From assembly GCF_014650175.1 (NCBI RefSeq), contig NZ_BMUL01000007.1:1-64000 (forward strand): 64,000 bases of DNA. Reading direction: 5' to 3'. The translations under genes were made by a program, and so were the position numbers. The notes beneath the pieces were generated by a model that saw only the letters and a list, made by a program, of their open reading frames with translations, was not told the DNA's origin and did not search any database. Of this stretch, positions 1-8,558 are shown in pieces (the stretch's first letter is position 1; each line of letters starts with the position of its first letter). The stretch comes from Streptomyces termitum (lineage in GTDB: Bacteria > Actinomycetota > Actinomycetes > Streptomycetales > Streptomycetaceae).

Positions 1-42
1 GGGTGGAGCTGACCGGTACTAATAGGCCGAGGGCTTGTCCTC
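1..42 (+). rRNA. 23S ribosomal RNA, 3' end (partial)
   Basis: The window begins inside the extreme 3' end of 23S rRNA. The segment around GGTACTAATAGGCCGAGG is the conserved last helix of bacterial 23S rRNA in its actinobacterial form. The exact 3' boundary is estimated from the usual end of the molecule shortly after GGCTTGTCC. The rest of the operon (16S and most of 23S) lies upstream of the window. A 5S gene follows after about 90 bases, the usual 23S-5S order. Confidence 0.93.
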
Positions 43-130
43 AGTTGCTCGCGTCCACTGTGTTAGTTCTGAAACAACGAACACACCCCCCACACCAGGC
101 TGGGGTGCGGTGGTTCAACAGTTTCATAGA

Positions 131-247
131 GTTTCGGTGGTCATAGCGTTAGGGAAACGCCCGGTTACATTCCGAACCCGGAAGCTAAGCCTTTCAGCGC
201 CGATGGTACTGCAGGGGGGACCCTGTGGGAGAGTAGGACACCGCCGA
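131..247 (+). rRNA. 5S ribosomal RNA
   Basis: About 117 nt that read as a Streptomyces 5S rRNA. It starts at GTTTCGGTGGTCATAGCG, carries the central loop sequence CCGAACCCGGAAGCTAAG, and ends in the complementary strand CGCCGAAC that closes helix I. It lies 88 bases after the 23S end and is followed 15 bases later by a strong terminator, so it is the last gene of the rRNA operon. Confidence 0.95.
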
Positions 248-261
248 ACAATCATTCCGGG

Positions 262-292
262 AAAGCCCCGCACCACTGGTGCGGGGCTTTTC
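262..292 (+). terminator. rRNA operon intrinsic terminator
   Basis: A perfect 14-base inverted repeat (262-275 and 277-290, arm AAAGCCCCGCACCA) begins 15 bases after the 5S rRNA and runs into a short T tract. It is the expected rho-independent terminator of the rrn operon. Confidence 0.9.
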
Positions 293-414
293 TGCGTTCC
301 GGGCCCGGTACGGACCGGAGCCCCCCCCGCCGGACCCGGTGGACGGGGCCGGCGGGGGCGGGCGGTAAAGTCGGGGGGCCAACATCGGTACCGTTCTCAG
401 CAGGAGGCCCCCGG

Positions 415-1023
415 GTGGAGGTCCAGGAGACCGAGGTCCAGACAGACCGGGTCCTCACCATCCCCAATATTCTGAGCATGGCGCGCCTCCTCGGCGTGCC
501 CTTGTTCCTGTGGCTCATCCTCCGGCCCGAGTTCGGCGGACCCAAGAGCGACGGCTGGGCACTGCTCGTGCTGGCGCTCAGCGGCGTCAGCGATTACCTC
601 GACGGCAAGCTCGCGCGGCGATGGAACCAGATCAGCAGCCTCGGCCGGCTGCTCGACCCCGCCGCCGACCGCCTGTACATCCTGTCCACCCTCGTCGGCC
701 TCACCTGGCGCGAGATTCTGCCGCTGTGGCTGACACTCGTGCTTTTGGCGCGCGAGGCCATGCTGCTGGTCATGGTGGGAATCCTCCGGAAGCACGGCTA
801 TCCGCCGCCGCAGGTGAACTTCCTCGGAAAAGCTGCGACATTCAACTTGATGTACGCCTTCCCCCTCCTGCTTCTCAGTGACGGAAGCGGCTGGTTGGCG
901 TCACTCGCTGAAGTTTTCGGATGGGCTTTCGCCGGATGGGGTACAACTCTGTATTGGTGGGCAGGGATCCTCTATGTGGTCCAGGTCCGCCGACTGGTGA
1001 AGGCGGACAGCGCGGCCGATTGA
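415..1023 (+). CDS. CDP-alcohol phosphatidyltransferase (PgsA2-like)
   Basis: A 202-residue integral membrane enzyme of the CDP-alcohol phosphatidyltransferase family, which transfers a phosphatidyl group from CDP-diacylglycerol to an alcohol acceptor. The family signature D-x2-D-G-x2-A-R-x8-G-x3-D-x3-D is complete at D60, D63, G64, A67, R68, G77, D81 and D85, so it should be active. Several hydrophobic segments follow. The GTG start at 415 is chosen because AGGAGG (402-407) lies 7 bases upstream. In Mycobacterium tuberculosis the gene at this place in the conserved cluster is pgsA2 (Rv1822), so a phospholipid-synthase role is likely, but the acceptor (glycerol-3-phosphate, inositol phosphate or other) cannot be read from sequence. 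Confidence 0.85.
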   Translation: MEVQETEVQTDRVLTIPNILSMARLLGVPLFLWLILRPEFGGPKSDGWALLVLALSGVSDYLDGKLARRWNQISSLGRLLDPAADRLYILSTLVGLTWREILPLWLTLVLLAREAMLLVMVGILRKHGYPPPQVNFLGKAATFNLMYAFPLLLLSDGSGWLASLAEVFGWAFAGWGTTLYWWAGILYVVQVRRLVKADSAAD

Positions 1024-1139
1024 GCCCGCCCGTCCCGTACCGTGCAGCGTCGCCGGCGGGAACGAGGATGTCCGAGGGCCCGTGAGCGGACAGGTTTGGT
1101 CGGCAGGACCGTCGTCTCTTCAAGGAGGACGCTTCCGAC

Positions 1140-3635
1140 ATGAAGGCCGTCGTGATGGCCGGTGGCGAAGGAACCCGCCTTCGCCCCATGACCTCGAGCA
1201 TGCCCAAGCCTCTGCTGCCGGTGGCGAACCGGCCGATCATGGAGCACGTCCTACGACTGCTCAAGAGGCACGGTCTCAACGAGACCGTCGTCACCGTGCA
1301 GTTTCTCGCGTCGCTCGTCCGGAACTACTTCGGCGACGGCGAGGAGCTCGGGATGGAGCTCACGTACGCCAACGAGGAGAAACCGCTCGGCACAGCGGGC
1401 AGTGTGAAGAACGCCGAGGAGGCGTTGAAGGACGACGCCTTCCTCGTGATCTCGGGGGACGCCCTCACCGATTTCGACCTCACCGACCTGATCCGTTTCC
1501 ACAAGGAGAAGGGCGCCCTCGTCACGGTCTGCCTGACGCGGGTGCCGAATCCACTGGAATTCGGCATCACCATCGTCGACGAGGAAGGAAAGGTCGAACG
1601 CTTCCTGGAGAAACCGACCTGGGGGCAGGTCTTCTCCGACACCGTGAACACGGGCATCTACGTGATGGAGCCCGAAGTCTTCGACTACGTCGAAGCCGAT
1701 GTGCCGGTCGACTGGTCGGGTGATGTCTTCCCGAAACTCATGAAAGAGGGAAAGCCCGTCTACGGCTACGTCGCCGAGGGCTACTGGGAGGACGTCGGCA
1801 CCCACGAGAGCTACGTCAAGGCACAGGCCGACGTCCTGGAGGGCAAGGTCCAGGTCGACATCGACGGCTTCGAGATCTCGCCCGGCGTGTGGGTCGCCGA
1901 GGGCGCCGAGGTCCACCACGACGCGGTGCTGCGCGGACCGCTCTACATCGGCGACTACGCCAAGGTCGAGGCCGGTGCCGAGATCCGGGAACACACCGTC
2001 GTCGGCTCGAACGTCGTCGTGAAGACCGGCGCCTTCCTGCACAAGGCCGTCGTCCACGACAACGTCTACATCGGGCCGCAGAGCAACCTCCGCGGCTGCG
2101 TCATCGGCAAGAACACCGACGTCATGCGGGCGGCCCGGATCGAGGACGGGGCCGTCATCGGCGACGAGTGCATGATCGGCGAGGAATCGATCGTGCAGGG
2201 CAACGTACGGGTCTACCCGTTCAAGACCATCGAGGCCGGCGCCTTCGTCAACACCTCGGTGATCTGGGAGTCCCGGGGACAGGCGCACCTCTTCGGCGCG
2301 CGCGGGGTCTCCGGCATCCTCAACGTCGAGATCACGCCCGAACTGGCCGTACGGCTGGCGGGGGCGTACGCGACGATGCTGAAGAAGGGCTCCACCGTCA
2401 CCACCGCGCGCGACCACTCGCGCGGCGCGCGGGCCCTCAAACGGGCGGTGATCTCCGCACTCCAGGCCAGCGCCATCGACGTGCGGGACCTGGAGAACGT
2501 ACCCCTGCCGGTCGCCCGGCAGCAGACCGCGCGGGGCAGCGCCGGCGGCATCATGATCCGCACCTCCCCGGGCGTGCCGGACTCCGTCGACATCATGTTC
2601 TTCGACGAGCGGGGCGCGGACCTGTCACAGGCCGGGCAGCGGAAGCTGGACCGGGTCTACGCGCGGCAGGAGTACCGGCGGGCCTTCCCCGGCGAGATCG
2701 GCGACCTGTCCTTCCCCGCCAGCGTCTTCGACTCGTACACCGGCTCCCTGCTGCGGAACGTCGACACCTCCGGGATCGCGGAGGCCGGGCTGAAGGTCGT
2801 CGTCGACGCCTCGAACGGCAGCGCCGGACTCGTCATGCCGAGCCTCCTCGGCCGGCTCCAGGTGGACTCGCTGACGATCAACCCCGGACTCGACGAGTCG
2901 CGGCCCACCGAATCCGCCGAGAGCCGGCGGGCCGGGCTCGTACGGCTCGGAGAGATCGTCGCCTCCGCGCGGGCCGCGTTCGGAGTGCGCTTCGACCCGG
3001 TGGGCGAGCGGCTGTCGCTCGTCGACGAACGGGGCCGGATCATCGAGGACGACCGGGCCCTGCTGGTCCTCCTCGACCTGGTGGCGGCCGAGCGCCGGTC
3101 CGGACGGGTCGCGCTGCCGGTCACCACGACCCGGATCGCCGAGCAGGTGGCCGCGTACCACGGCACACAGGTCGAATGGACGACCACCTCGCCCGACGAC
3201 CTCACCCGGGTCGGCCGGGAGGAGGCCACGATCTTCGGCGGCGACGGGCGCGGCGGGTTCATCGTGCCCGAGTTCAGCAGCGTCTTCGACGGGGCGGCGG
3301 CCTTCGTACGGCTCATCGGCCTGGTCGCGCGGACACAGCTCACGCTCAGCCAGATCGACGCCCGCATCCCCCGGGCGCACGTCCTCAAGCGGGACATCCC
3401 CACCCCGTGGGCCGTGAAGGGGCTCGTGATGCGGCGGGTGGTCGAGGCGGCCGGCGGCAGATCCGTGGACACCACCGACGGCGTGCGGGTCGTGGAGGCC
3501 GACGGCCGGTGGGTCATGGTCCTCCCCGACCCCGCAGAGGCCGTCACCCACCTGTGGGCCGAGGGCCCCGACGACACCTCCGCGCAGGTCCTGCTCGACG
3601 AATGGGCGCGGGTGGTCGAGGGCGCGGGCCGCTGA
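1140..3635 (+). CDS. Mannose-1-phosphate guanylyltransferase-like protein with degenerate phosphomannomutase domain
   Basis: An 831-residue two-part protein. Residues 1 to about 240 are a nucleotidyltransferase domain with an intact [11 protein letters not shown] nucleotide loop and PKPLLPV; residues about 250-370 are left-handed beta-helix hexapeptide repeats. The remainder is a phosphohexomutase-like domain in which all active-site loops have changed: TASHNP reads RTSPGV, the metal loop DGDxDR reads DPVGER, and the sugar loop GExSGH reads GGDGRGG. The first half should therefore make an NDP-sugar (annotated as GDP-mannose in this family), while the second half is probably structural or regulatory. 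AAGGAGG lies about 10 bases before the ATG. It follows the phosphatidyltransferase gene by 116 bases; the pairing suggests cell-envelope glycolipid or polymer synthesis. Confidence 0.85.
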   Translation: MKAVVMAGGEGTRLRPMTSSMPKPLLPVANRPIMEHVLRLLKRHGLNETVVTVQFLASLVRNYFGDGEELGMELTYANEEKPLGTAGSVKNAEEALKDDAFLVISGDALTDFDLTDLIRFHKEKGALVTVCLTRVPNPLEFGITIVDEEGKVERFLEKPTWGQVFSDTVNTGIYVMEPEVFDYVEADVPVDWSGDVFPKLMKEGKPVYGYVAEGYWEDVGTHESYVKAQADVLEGKVQVDIDGFEISPGVWVAEGAEVHHDAVLRGPLYIGDYAKVEAGAEIREHTVVGSNVVVKTGAFLHKAVVHDNVYIGPQSNLRGCVIGKNTDVMRAARIEDGAVIGDECMIGEESIVQGNVRVYPFKTIEAGAFVNTSVIWESRGQAHLFGARGVSGILNVEITPELAVRLAGAYATMLKKGSTVTTARDHSRGARALKRAVISALQASAIDVRDLENVPLPVARQQTARGSAGGIMIRTSPGVPDSVDIMFFDERGADLSQAGQRKLDRVYARQEYRRAFPGEIGDLSFPASVFDSYTGSLLRNVDTSGIAEAGLKVVVDASNGSAGLVMPSLLGRLQVDSLTINPGLDESRPTESAESRRAGLVRLGEIVASARAAFGVRFDPVGERLSLVDERGRIIEDDRALLVLLDLVAAERRSGRVALPVTTTRIAEQVAAYHGTQVEWTTTSPDDLTRVGREEATIFGGDGRGGFIVPEFSSVFDGAAAFVRLIGLVARTQLTLSQIDARIPRAHVLKRDIPTPWAVKGLVMRRVVEAAGGRSVDTTDGVRVVEADGRWVMVLPDPAEAVTHLWAEGPDDTSAQVLLDEWARVVEGAGR

Positions 3636-3650
3636 CCCGGTCCCGACACC

Positions 3651-3683
3651 GGCCGGGCGGCTCCGAGGAGGGGCCGCCCGGCC
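3651..3683 (+). terminator. Terminator after the nucleotidyltransferase gene
   Basis: A perfect 11-base GC-rich inverted repeat (GGCCGGGCGGC / GCCGCCCGGCC) with an 11-base loop lies 15 bases after the stop codon. There is no T tract, as is common in Streptomyces. Confidence 0.65.
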
Positions 3684-3735
3684 TCGTCGCAGGGCCATTC
3701 GGCGGTACGGCGCACGACGTGCGACGATGTGCGGC

Positions 3736-4665
3736 ATGTCGCAGCAGCCCCCCGTTCGGAGCACAGGTTCTCCACCCCCGCGCCCGGACGCGTCGATGTC
3801 GCTGCTGAACAACGTCATCGACCACGCGCTGGACGACGGATACGCGGAGGCGACCGCCCGCCGCCGGGCCGAGGGCGGACCCGCGCCGAGGCCGCTGCGG
3901 GCCAAGCTCGGCCTCGCCGCCGGACTCGTCCTGGCCGCCGCGGTGGTCACCGTCGGCGCGGCCGAGGCCCGGGTCTCCGCCCCCGTGGTGGCGAAGGAAC
4001 GCCAGGAGCTCATCGGCCGCATCGACGACGAGAACGCGGCCGCCGACGGCCTGGAGGCCGACGTCGAGCGGATCCGGGCCGAGGTCGCCGCCCGGCAGCG
4101 CGCGGCGCTCCAGGAGCACGGCGGCGACCAGGGCGAACTGGTCGCGCTGCTCTCCGGCGCCACCCCCGTGCACGGCCCCGGCGTGAAACTCGTCGTCGAC
4201 GACGCCAAGGGCTCCGACAGCGGAGGCGGCGGCCCCCGGGAGAGCGCCGGATTCTCCGACACCGGACGGGTCCGCGACCGGGACATGCAGCGGGTGGTCA
4301 ACGGACTGTGGCAGTCGGGCGCCGAAGCCGTCTCGATCAACGGCCAGCGGCTGACCGCGCTCTCCGCGATCCGGGCCGCCGGCGACGCGGTGCTCGTCGA
4401 CAACCGGCCGCTCGTGCCGCCGTACACCGTCCTCGCCCTCGGCGACGGACAGCGCCTGCGCACCACCTTCCAGGACAGCGCGGACGGGCAGTACCTGCAC
4501 GCCCTGGTGGAGAACTTCGGGATCCGCAGCGACATCTCGGTCCAGGGCGACCTGCGCCTGCCCGCGGCACCGAGCCTCAACGTACGTACAGCCGAGCCGA
4601 GGCGGACCGGAGCGGCGACGCCGTCCGGCGGGGCCACGGCCGACAAGGGGAAGGGCACATCGTGA
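3736..4665 (+). CDS. DUF881 family membrane-anchored protein
   Basis: A DUF881 protein of about 309 residues: a proline-rich cytoplasmic N terminus, one transmembrane helix (about residues 52-75), a short helical segment, then the conserved extracytoplasmic DUF881 domain. Its biochemical role is unknown; family members flank the small basic protein gene across actinobacteria and firmicutes, and the mycobacterial homologue (Rv1825 region) has been linked to the envelope and divisome. Starts at 3727 and 3736 are both possible and neither has a clear Shine-Dalgarno; 3736 (MSQQ) matches what I expect of Streptomyces homologues. The stop codon overlaps the GTG of the next gene, indicating translational coupling. 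Confidence 0.82.
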   Translation: MSQQPPVRSTGSPPPRPDASMSLLNNVIDHALDDGYAEATARRRAEGGPAPRPLRAKLGLAAGLVLAAAVVTVGAAEARVSAPVVAKERQELIGRIDDENAAADGLEADVERIRAEVAARQRAALQEHGGDQGELVALLSGATPVHGPGVKLVVDDAKGSDSGGGGPRESAGFSDTGRVRDRDMQRVVNGLWQSGAEAVSINGQRLTALSAIRAAGDAVLVDNRPLVPPYTVLALGDGQRLRTTFQDSADGQYLHALVENFGIRSDISVQGDLRLPAAPSLNVRTAEPRRTGAATPSGGATADKGKGTS

Positions 4666-4994
4666 TCGCCGTACTGGGCCTGATCGTCGGAGTCGTGGCG
4701 GGACTGCTGGTCCGGCCCGAGATCCCCGCGGTCGTGGAGCCCTACCTCCCCATCGCCGTGGTCGCCGCCCTCGACGCGGTCTTCGGCGGTCTGCGGGCCA
4801 TGCTCGACGGGATCTTCGTCGACAAGGTCTTCGTCGTCTCCTTCCTCTCCAACGTGGTCGTGGCCGCGCTCATCGTCTTCCTCGGCGACAAGCTCGGCGT
4901 CGGCGCGCAGCTCTCCACCGGTGTCGTCGTCGTGCTCGGCATCCGGATCTTCTCCAACGCGGCCGCCATCCGCCGCCATGTCTTCCGGGCGTGA
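4662..4994 (+). CDS. sbp: Small basic protein (Sbp family, DUF1290)
   Basis: A 110-residue, three-helix membrane protein of the small basic protein family, recognisable from the LVRPEIP motif after the first helix, the FVVSFLSNVVVAALIVF helix and the basic C-terminal IRRHVF. Its function is not established; it is nearly always encoded between two DUF881 genes, as here. It starts at GTG 4662, sharing GTGA with the upstream stop, and its own TGA overlaps the possible GTG start of the next gene, so the three genes form a coupled unit. Confidence 0.85.
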   Translation: MIAVLGLIVGVVAGLLVRPEIPAVVEPYLPIAVVAALDAVFGGLRAMLDGIFVDKVFVVSFLSNVVVAALIVFLGDKLGVGAQLSTGVVVVLGIRIFSNAAAIRRHVFRA

Positions 4995-5980
4995 GGCCGA
5001 TGACCGTGAACCCGAACGAGAAGCCGGAACCCGGCGGGAAGCCGGAACCCGAGGAGACGCCCGCGCCCGCCGCGAAGCCGCCGGTGCCCGAGGAGCGTCC
5101 CCTGACCCCGGCCGCCGGAAGCCGTGACCCGGAGCCCGAGGCGGTCGAGGAGACGGCCCCGGAGCCCGAGAAGACAGCCCCGGAGCCCGAGGAGAGCGTC
5201 GGGAACGCTTCCGCGGCCGGTGCGCCCGTGCCCGCCGCGGACGGCGGGACCAAGACCGCGCCGGACGGCCGCAGGCGCCTGGCGGACGCCCTGTGGCCGC
5301 CGCGGGTGACGCGGGCCCAGCTCGTCGTCGCCCTGCTCCTCGCCTGCCTGGGCTTCGGCCTCGCCATCCAGGTCTCCTCGACCAGCGAGGGCAGCGCGCT
5401 GCGCGGCGCCCGCCAGGAGGACCTCGTACGGATCCTCGACGAGCTGGACGACCGCACCCAGCGGCTGGAGGACGAGAAGGCACGGCTGGAGAAGCAGCGC
5501 TCCGAGCTGGAGTCCAGCTCCGACCAGGCCGAGGAGGCCCGCCGGCAGACCCAGGAGAAGGAGCGGCAGCTCGGCATCCTGGCCGGCACGGTCGCCGCCG
5601 AGGGACCCGGCATCACGCTGACGGTCGGCGACCCGACCGGCGCGGTCGAGTCCGACATGCTGCTGGACGCCATCCAGGAGCTGCGGGCGGCCGGTGCCGA
5701 GGCGATCCAGGTCGACGGCGTGCGGGTGGTGGCGAACAGCTATTTCACCGGAAGCGGCGACGACATGCGGATCGATGGAACGAAGGTGGCCGCTCCGTAC
5801 GTCTTCAAGGTCATCGGCAAGCCCGAGGATCTGGAGCCCGCGCTCAACATCCCCGGTGGAGTCGTGCAGACCCTGGAGAAGGAGCAGGCCACGGCCACGG
5901 TGGAGCGGTCGGCGAAGATCGTCGTCGACGCCTTGCGACCCGCGGAGCGGCCTGACTACGCTCAGTCGTCCTCGCAGTGA
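4991..5980 (+). CDS. DUF881 family membrane-anchored protein with coiled coil
   Basis: A protein of up to 329 residues and the second DUF881 member of the trio. The first 95 or so residues are a Pro/Glu-rich disordered tail with KPEP-type repeats, followed by one transmembrane helix (LVVALLLACLGFGLAIQV). Next comes a charged coiled coil (RLEDEKARLEKQRSELE region) and an external DUF881 domain with a conserved GPGITLTVGD strand. Either GTG 4991, overlapping the sbp stop, or ATG 5000 could be the start. Its topology suggests a periplasmic-side scaffold paired with the first DUF881 protein and Sbp; the molecular activity is unknown. Confidence 0.82.
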   Translation: MRPMTVNPNEKPEPGGKPEPEETPAPAAKPPVPEERPLTPAAGSRDPEPEAVEETAPEPEKTAPEPEESVGNASAAGAPVPAADGGTKTAPDGRRRLADALWPPRVTRAQLVVALLLACLGFGLAIQVSSTSEGSALRGARQEDLVRILDELDDRTQRLEDEKARLEKQRSELESSSDQAEEARRQTQEKERQLGILAGTVAAEGPGITLTVGDPTGAVESDMLLDAIQELRAAGAEAIQVDGVRVVANSYFTGSGDDMRIDGTKVAAPYVFKVIGKPEDLEPALNIPGGVVQTLEKEQATATVERSAKIVVDALRPAERPDYAQSSSQ

Positions 5981-6169
5981 GAGAAGGGTCGGGGGCTTCC
6001 GCGACATGGGCTGGAGCGTTGCGGGGGGTCGGCGCACCACAACGGTGGTGCGTGGTGGAAACTGTCCGGAGGATACGGACGTTGTGAAGGTGTCCGGGTC
6101 GGCAGGTGTGATGGATCTCGGTTCGTCCTGCCCCACGGGCGGGTCTGTTTCGGTCAAGGGGAATCGCCC

Positions 6170-6997
6170 GTGAAGTTGTTTGCGAAGTTGTTCGGCAAGA
6201 GCGCACGCGAGGACGGCGGCAACGCCAGGCACCGCGCGCCGCGCCATGCCCAGAGCGAGGAGGAGCAGGGCGGCGAGCGCCCGCTCTTCCGTGACGAGGT
6301 CGGCGGTCCGGGCGGTGGCAATCCGGGCGCGTCGTCTGTTGACCCCACCGGTGCCGCGCGCATAGGTTTCGGTGAACCATCAACCTCAAGTACGGGTGGA
6401 GGGTTTGCCCCCGACCCGTACGCGACCCAGACCTCCGCGGGTCAGCCGCGGCCGGAGGACGCGTCCATGCCGGTGTGTACGAGGTGCGGCCACCGCAACA
6501 CGGCGGACAGCCGTTTCTGCTCCCACTGCGGTACGCCGCTGCGGGGCGGGATCGCCGCCGAGCGCCCCTCGGAGACGACGTCGACGATCTCGATCTCCGG
6601 CCTGGAGGCGTACGACGCGGAGGTCACCGGCCAGATCGCGATGCCGGCGCTGTCCCCCGAGGCCCTCGCGGCCGTCGAGGCGCTGCCGCCCGGTTCCGCG
6701 CTCCTGGTGGTGCGGCGCGGCCCGAACTCGGGCAGCCGCTTCCTCCTGGACGGCGAGCTGACCACGGCCGGCCGCCACCCGCAGAGCGACATCTTCCTGG
6801 ACGACTTCACGGTCTCCCGGAGGCACGTCGAGTTCCGCCGGGGCCAGGACGGGCGCTTCACCGTCGCCGACGTCGGCAGCCTCAACGGCACCTACGTCAA
6901 CCGCGAGCCGATCGACTCGGTCGTGCTCAACAACGGCGACGAGGTCCAGATCGGCAAGTACCGGCTGGTCTTCCACGTGAGCCAGCGAGGCGTCTGA
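6170..6997 (+). CDS. GarA/OdhI-like FHA-domain protein with zinc ribbon
   Basis: 275 residues. A disordered N-terminal 100 residues leads into a four-cysteine zinc ribbon (C103, C106, C117, C120), then an ETTS motif (135-138) and a C-terminal FHA domain (about 178-268) with the phosphothreonine-binding residues G201-R202, S216-R217-R218-H219 and S237-x-N239-G240. In mycobacteria and corynebacteria GarA/OdhI is phosphorylated on the ETTS threonines by Ser/Thr kinases, which makes the FHA domain bind itself and frees 2-oxoglutarate dehydrogenase and glutamate enzymes. The same switch is likely here. The added zinc ribbon and long tail distinguish it from the about 160-residue GarA. GTG start with AAGGGG 8 bases upstream. 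It sits immediately before ftsR, as garA does in M. tuberculosis. Confidence 0.87.
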   Translation: MKLFAKLFGKSAREDGGNARHRAPRHAQSEEEQGGERPLFRDEVGGPGGGNPGASSVDPTGAARIGFGEPSTSSTGGGFAPDPYATQTSAGQPRPEDASMPVCTRCGHRNTADSRFCSHCGTPLRGGIAAERPSETTSTISISGLEAYDAEVTGQIAMPALSPEALAAVEALPPGSALLVVRRGPNSGSRFLLDGELTTAGRHPQSDIFLDDFTVSRRHVEFRRGQDGRFTVADVGSLNGTYVNREPIDSVVLNNGDEVQIGKYRLVFHVSQRGV

Positions 6998-7028
6998 CAC
7001 GCCTGGCGGAGATCTTCAGGAAAGGTCC

Positions 7029-7781
7029 ATGGTGCGAACAGCGACGGGCGGTGCCGGAACCGGCACCGCCACCGCGGGCGACCGGCTGGTGAGTATCGGC
7101 ACCGTGCTGAACCAGCTGCGGGACGAGTTCCCCGAAGTGACGATCTCCAAGATCCGCTTCCTGGAGGCCGAGGGGCTCGTCGAGCCCCGCCGCACGGCCT
7201 CCGGGTACCGGAAGTTCAGCCCGCAGGACGTGGAGCGGCTCGCCGCCGTCCTGCGGATGCAGCGGGACCACTACCTCCCGCTGAAGGTCATCCGCGAGCA
7301 CCTCGACGCCCTCGCCCGGGGCGAGCAGGTCAGGCTGCCGGCGCCCGGACGGCGCCGCGACCCGCTGGACGGCGTCCTCGACGGGACCCCGGACGACGGG
7401 GACGGCGAGGCGGCGACTGTCACCCGCGTCGGCCGGGCCGAGCTGATCGCCGCCGCCGGGGTCACCGAGGCCGAACTGGCGGAGTGGGAGTCGTACGGGC
7501 TGATCGCCGGGAGCGGCGACTACGACGCGGAGGCCGTGAACGTCGCCCGCATCGTCGCCGAGCTGGGCCGCTTCGGGCTCGAACCCCGGCACCTGCGGGC
7601 CGTCCGGGCCGCCGCCGACCGGGAGGCCGGGCTCATCGAGCAGGTCGTCGCCCCGCTGCGGCGCCACCGCAACCCGCAGACCCGCGCCCACGCCGAGGAC
7701 ACGGCCGCCGAGCTGGCCTCGCTGTCGGTCCGGCTGCACGCCGCCCTGGTGCGCAACGCGCTCGGAATCCGCCTCCAGTAG
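7029..7781 (+). CDS. ftsR: MerR-family regulator, FtsR-like
   Basis: A 250-residue DNA-binding protein. Residues about 18-90 are a MerR winged-helix domain (IGTVLNQLRDEFPEVTISKI, then GYRKFSPQDVERL), and the C-terminal half is a second helical region. It is orthologous by position and sequence to Corynebacterium glutamicum FtsR and M. tuberculosis Rv1828, which regulate ftsZ and other division genes. No metal-binding cysteines are visible, in line with an FtsR-type rather than metal-sensing MerR. ATG 7029 is preceded by AGGAAAGG. It lies 31 bases after the FHA gene and is probably cotranscribed with it. Confidence 0.83.
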   Translation: MVRTATGGAGTGTATAGDRLVSIGTVLNQLRDEFPEVTISKIRFLEAEGLVEPRRTASGYRKFSPQDVERLAAVLRMQRDHYLPLKVIREHLDALARGEQVRLPAPGRRRDPLDGVLDGTPDDGDGEAATVTRVGRAELIAAAGVTEAELAEWESYGLIAGSGDYDAEAVNVARIVAELGRFGLEPRHLRAVRAAADREAGLIEQVVAPLRRHRNPQTRAHAEDTAAELASLSVRLHAALVRNALGIRLQ

Positions 7782-7871
7782 GGCCCGGGAACGGCTCCGG
7801 CGGGCCTCCCGCACGGACCCCGGAGGGGGCCCGACTATCCAAACCGGTCGGGCACGTCCTAGGGTTGCTGT

Positions 7872-8339
7872 GTGAACGAGCTCGACGTTGTGGGTGTCCG
7901 GGTCGAAATGCCCTCGAACCAGCCGATCGTGCTCCTGCGCGAGGTGGGAGGCGACCGGTACCTTCCCATCTGGATCGGACCGGGCGAGGCGACCGCGATC
8001 GCCTTCGCCCAGCAGGGCATGGCCCCGCCCAGGCCGCTGACGCACGACCTCTTCAAGGACGTGCTGGAGGCGGTGGGCCAGGAGCTGACCCAGGTCCGCA
8101 TCACCGATCTGCGCAACGGGGTCTTCTACGCCGAGCTGGTCTTCGCCAGCGGCGTGGAGGTGAGCGCCCGCCCCTCGGACGCGATAGCCCTGGCACTGCG
8201 CACCGGGTCGCCGATCTTCGGCAGCGACGGCGTCCTCGACGACGCCGGCATCGCGATCCCCGACGAGCAGGAGGACGAGGTGGAGAAGTTCCGCGAGTTC
8301 CTCGACCAGATCTCCCCGGAGGACTTCGGGAGCCAGTGA
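7872..8339 (+). CDS. Bifunctional nuclease (BFN/DUF151) family protein
   Basis: A 155-residue protein covering the whole bifunctional-nuclease domain: the IWIGPGEATAIAFAQQG strand-helix and the VSARPSDAIALALR motif are family hallmarks. Plant members have reported RNase and DNase activity, while the activity of bacterial members is largely untested, so the name is by family only. It is the counterpart of M. tuberculosis Rv1829. GTG 7872 is the expected start (VNELDVVGV). It sits between the two MerR genes, as in mycobacteria. Confidence 0.85.
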   Translation: MNELDVVGVRVEMPSNQPIVLLREVGGDRYLPIWIGPGEATAIAFAQQGMAPPRPLTHDLFKDVLEAVGQELTQVRITDLRNGVFYAELVFASGVEVSARPSDAIALALRTGSPIFGSDGVLDDAGIAIPDEQEDEVEKFREFLDQISPEDFGSQ

Positions 8340-8350
8340 CCCGGCCGGCC

Positions 8351-8384
8351 CGCCCCCGTGGGGGCGCCCCGCACAGGGGGGCGC
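8351..8384 (+). terminator. Double hairpin after the nuclease-family gene
   Basis: A perfect inverted repeat CGCCCCC-GT-GGGGGCG (8351-8366) merges with a second hairpin (GCGCCCCGC...GGGGCGC, to 8384), starting 12 bases after the stop codon. It probably ends the ftsR transcript. Confidence 0.5.
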
Positions 8385-8470
8385 ACGAGGGGCGTTCGGG
8401 AGCGCCGTCGGCGCATTCGAGTAGCCTTTCCCGCGAGTGGGACACGTGAAACCACTCTCTGGGTGATTAT

Positions 8471-8526
8471 CACTCGGCGTGCCGAGTGTGGCGATCGTTG
8501 ACGCACCCCGGGCGACTCCCTACCTT
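8471..8526 (+). promoter_or_regulatory. Promoter and adjacent palindrome for the second MerR gene
   Basis: TTGACG (8498-8503), a 17-base spacer and TACCTT (8521-8526) form a good housekeeping-type promoter about 35 bases before the downstream start codon. Immediately upstream is a perfect palindrome CACTCGGC-GT-GCCGAGTG (8471-8488). That is the position expected for an activator site and, because the gene encodes a MerR protein, possibly an autoregulatory one. Confidence 0.6.
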
Positions 8527-8558
8527 TCGAGTGGGCAGGTCAAGGACGGAGGGTCGGC

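Noticed and set aside
2625..5483. A 952-codon minus-strand frame opposite the mutase-like and DUF881 genes
   Set aside because: Arg/Pro/Ser-rich shadow composition; the plus strand carries recognisable domains throughout.
6034..6051. GCACCAC-N4-GTGGTGC hairpin before the FHA gene as a riboswitch or attenuator
   Set aside because: The stem is only 7 bases, no conserved aptamer elements surround it and no T tract follows; kept only as a note on the missing gcvH.
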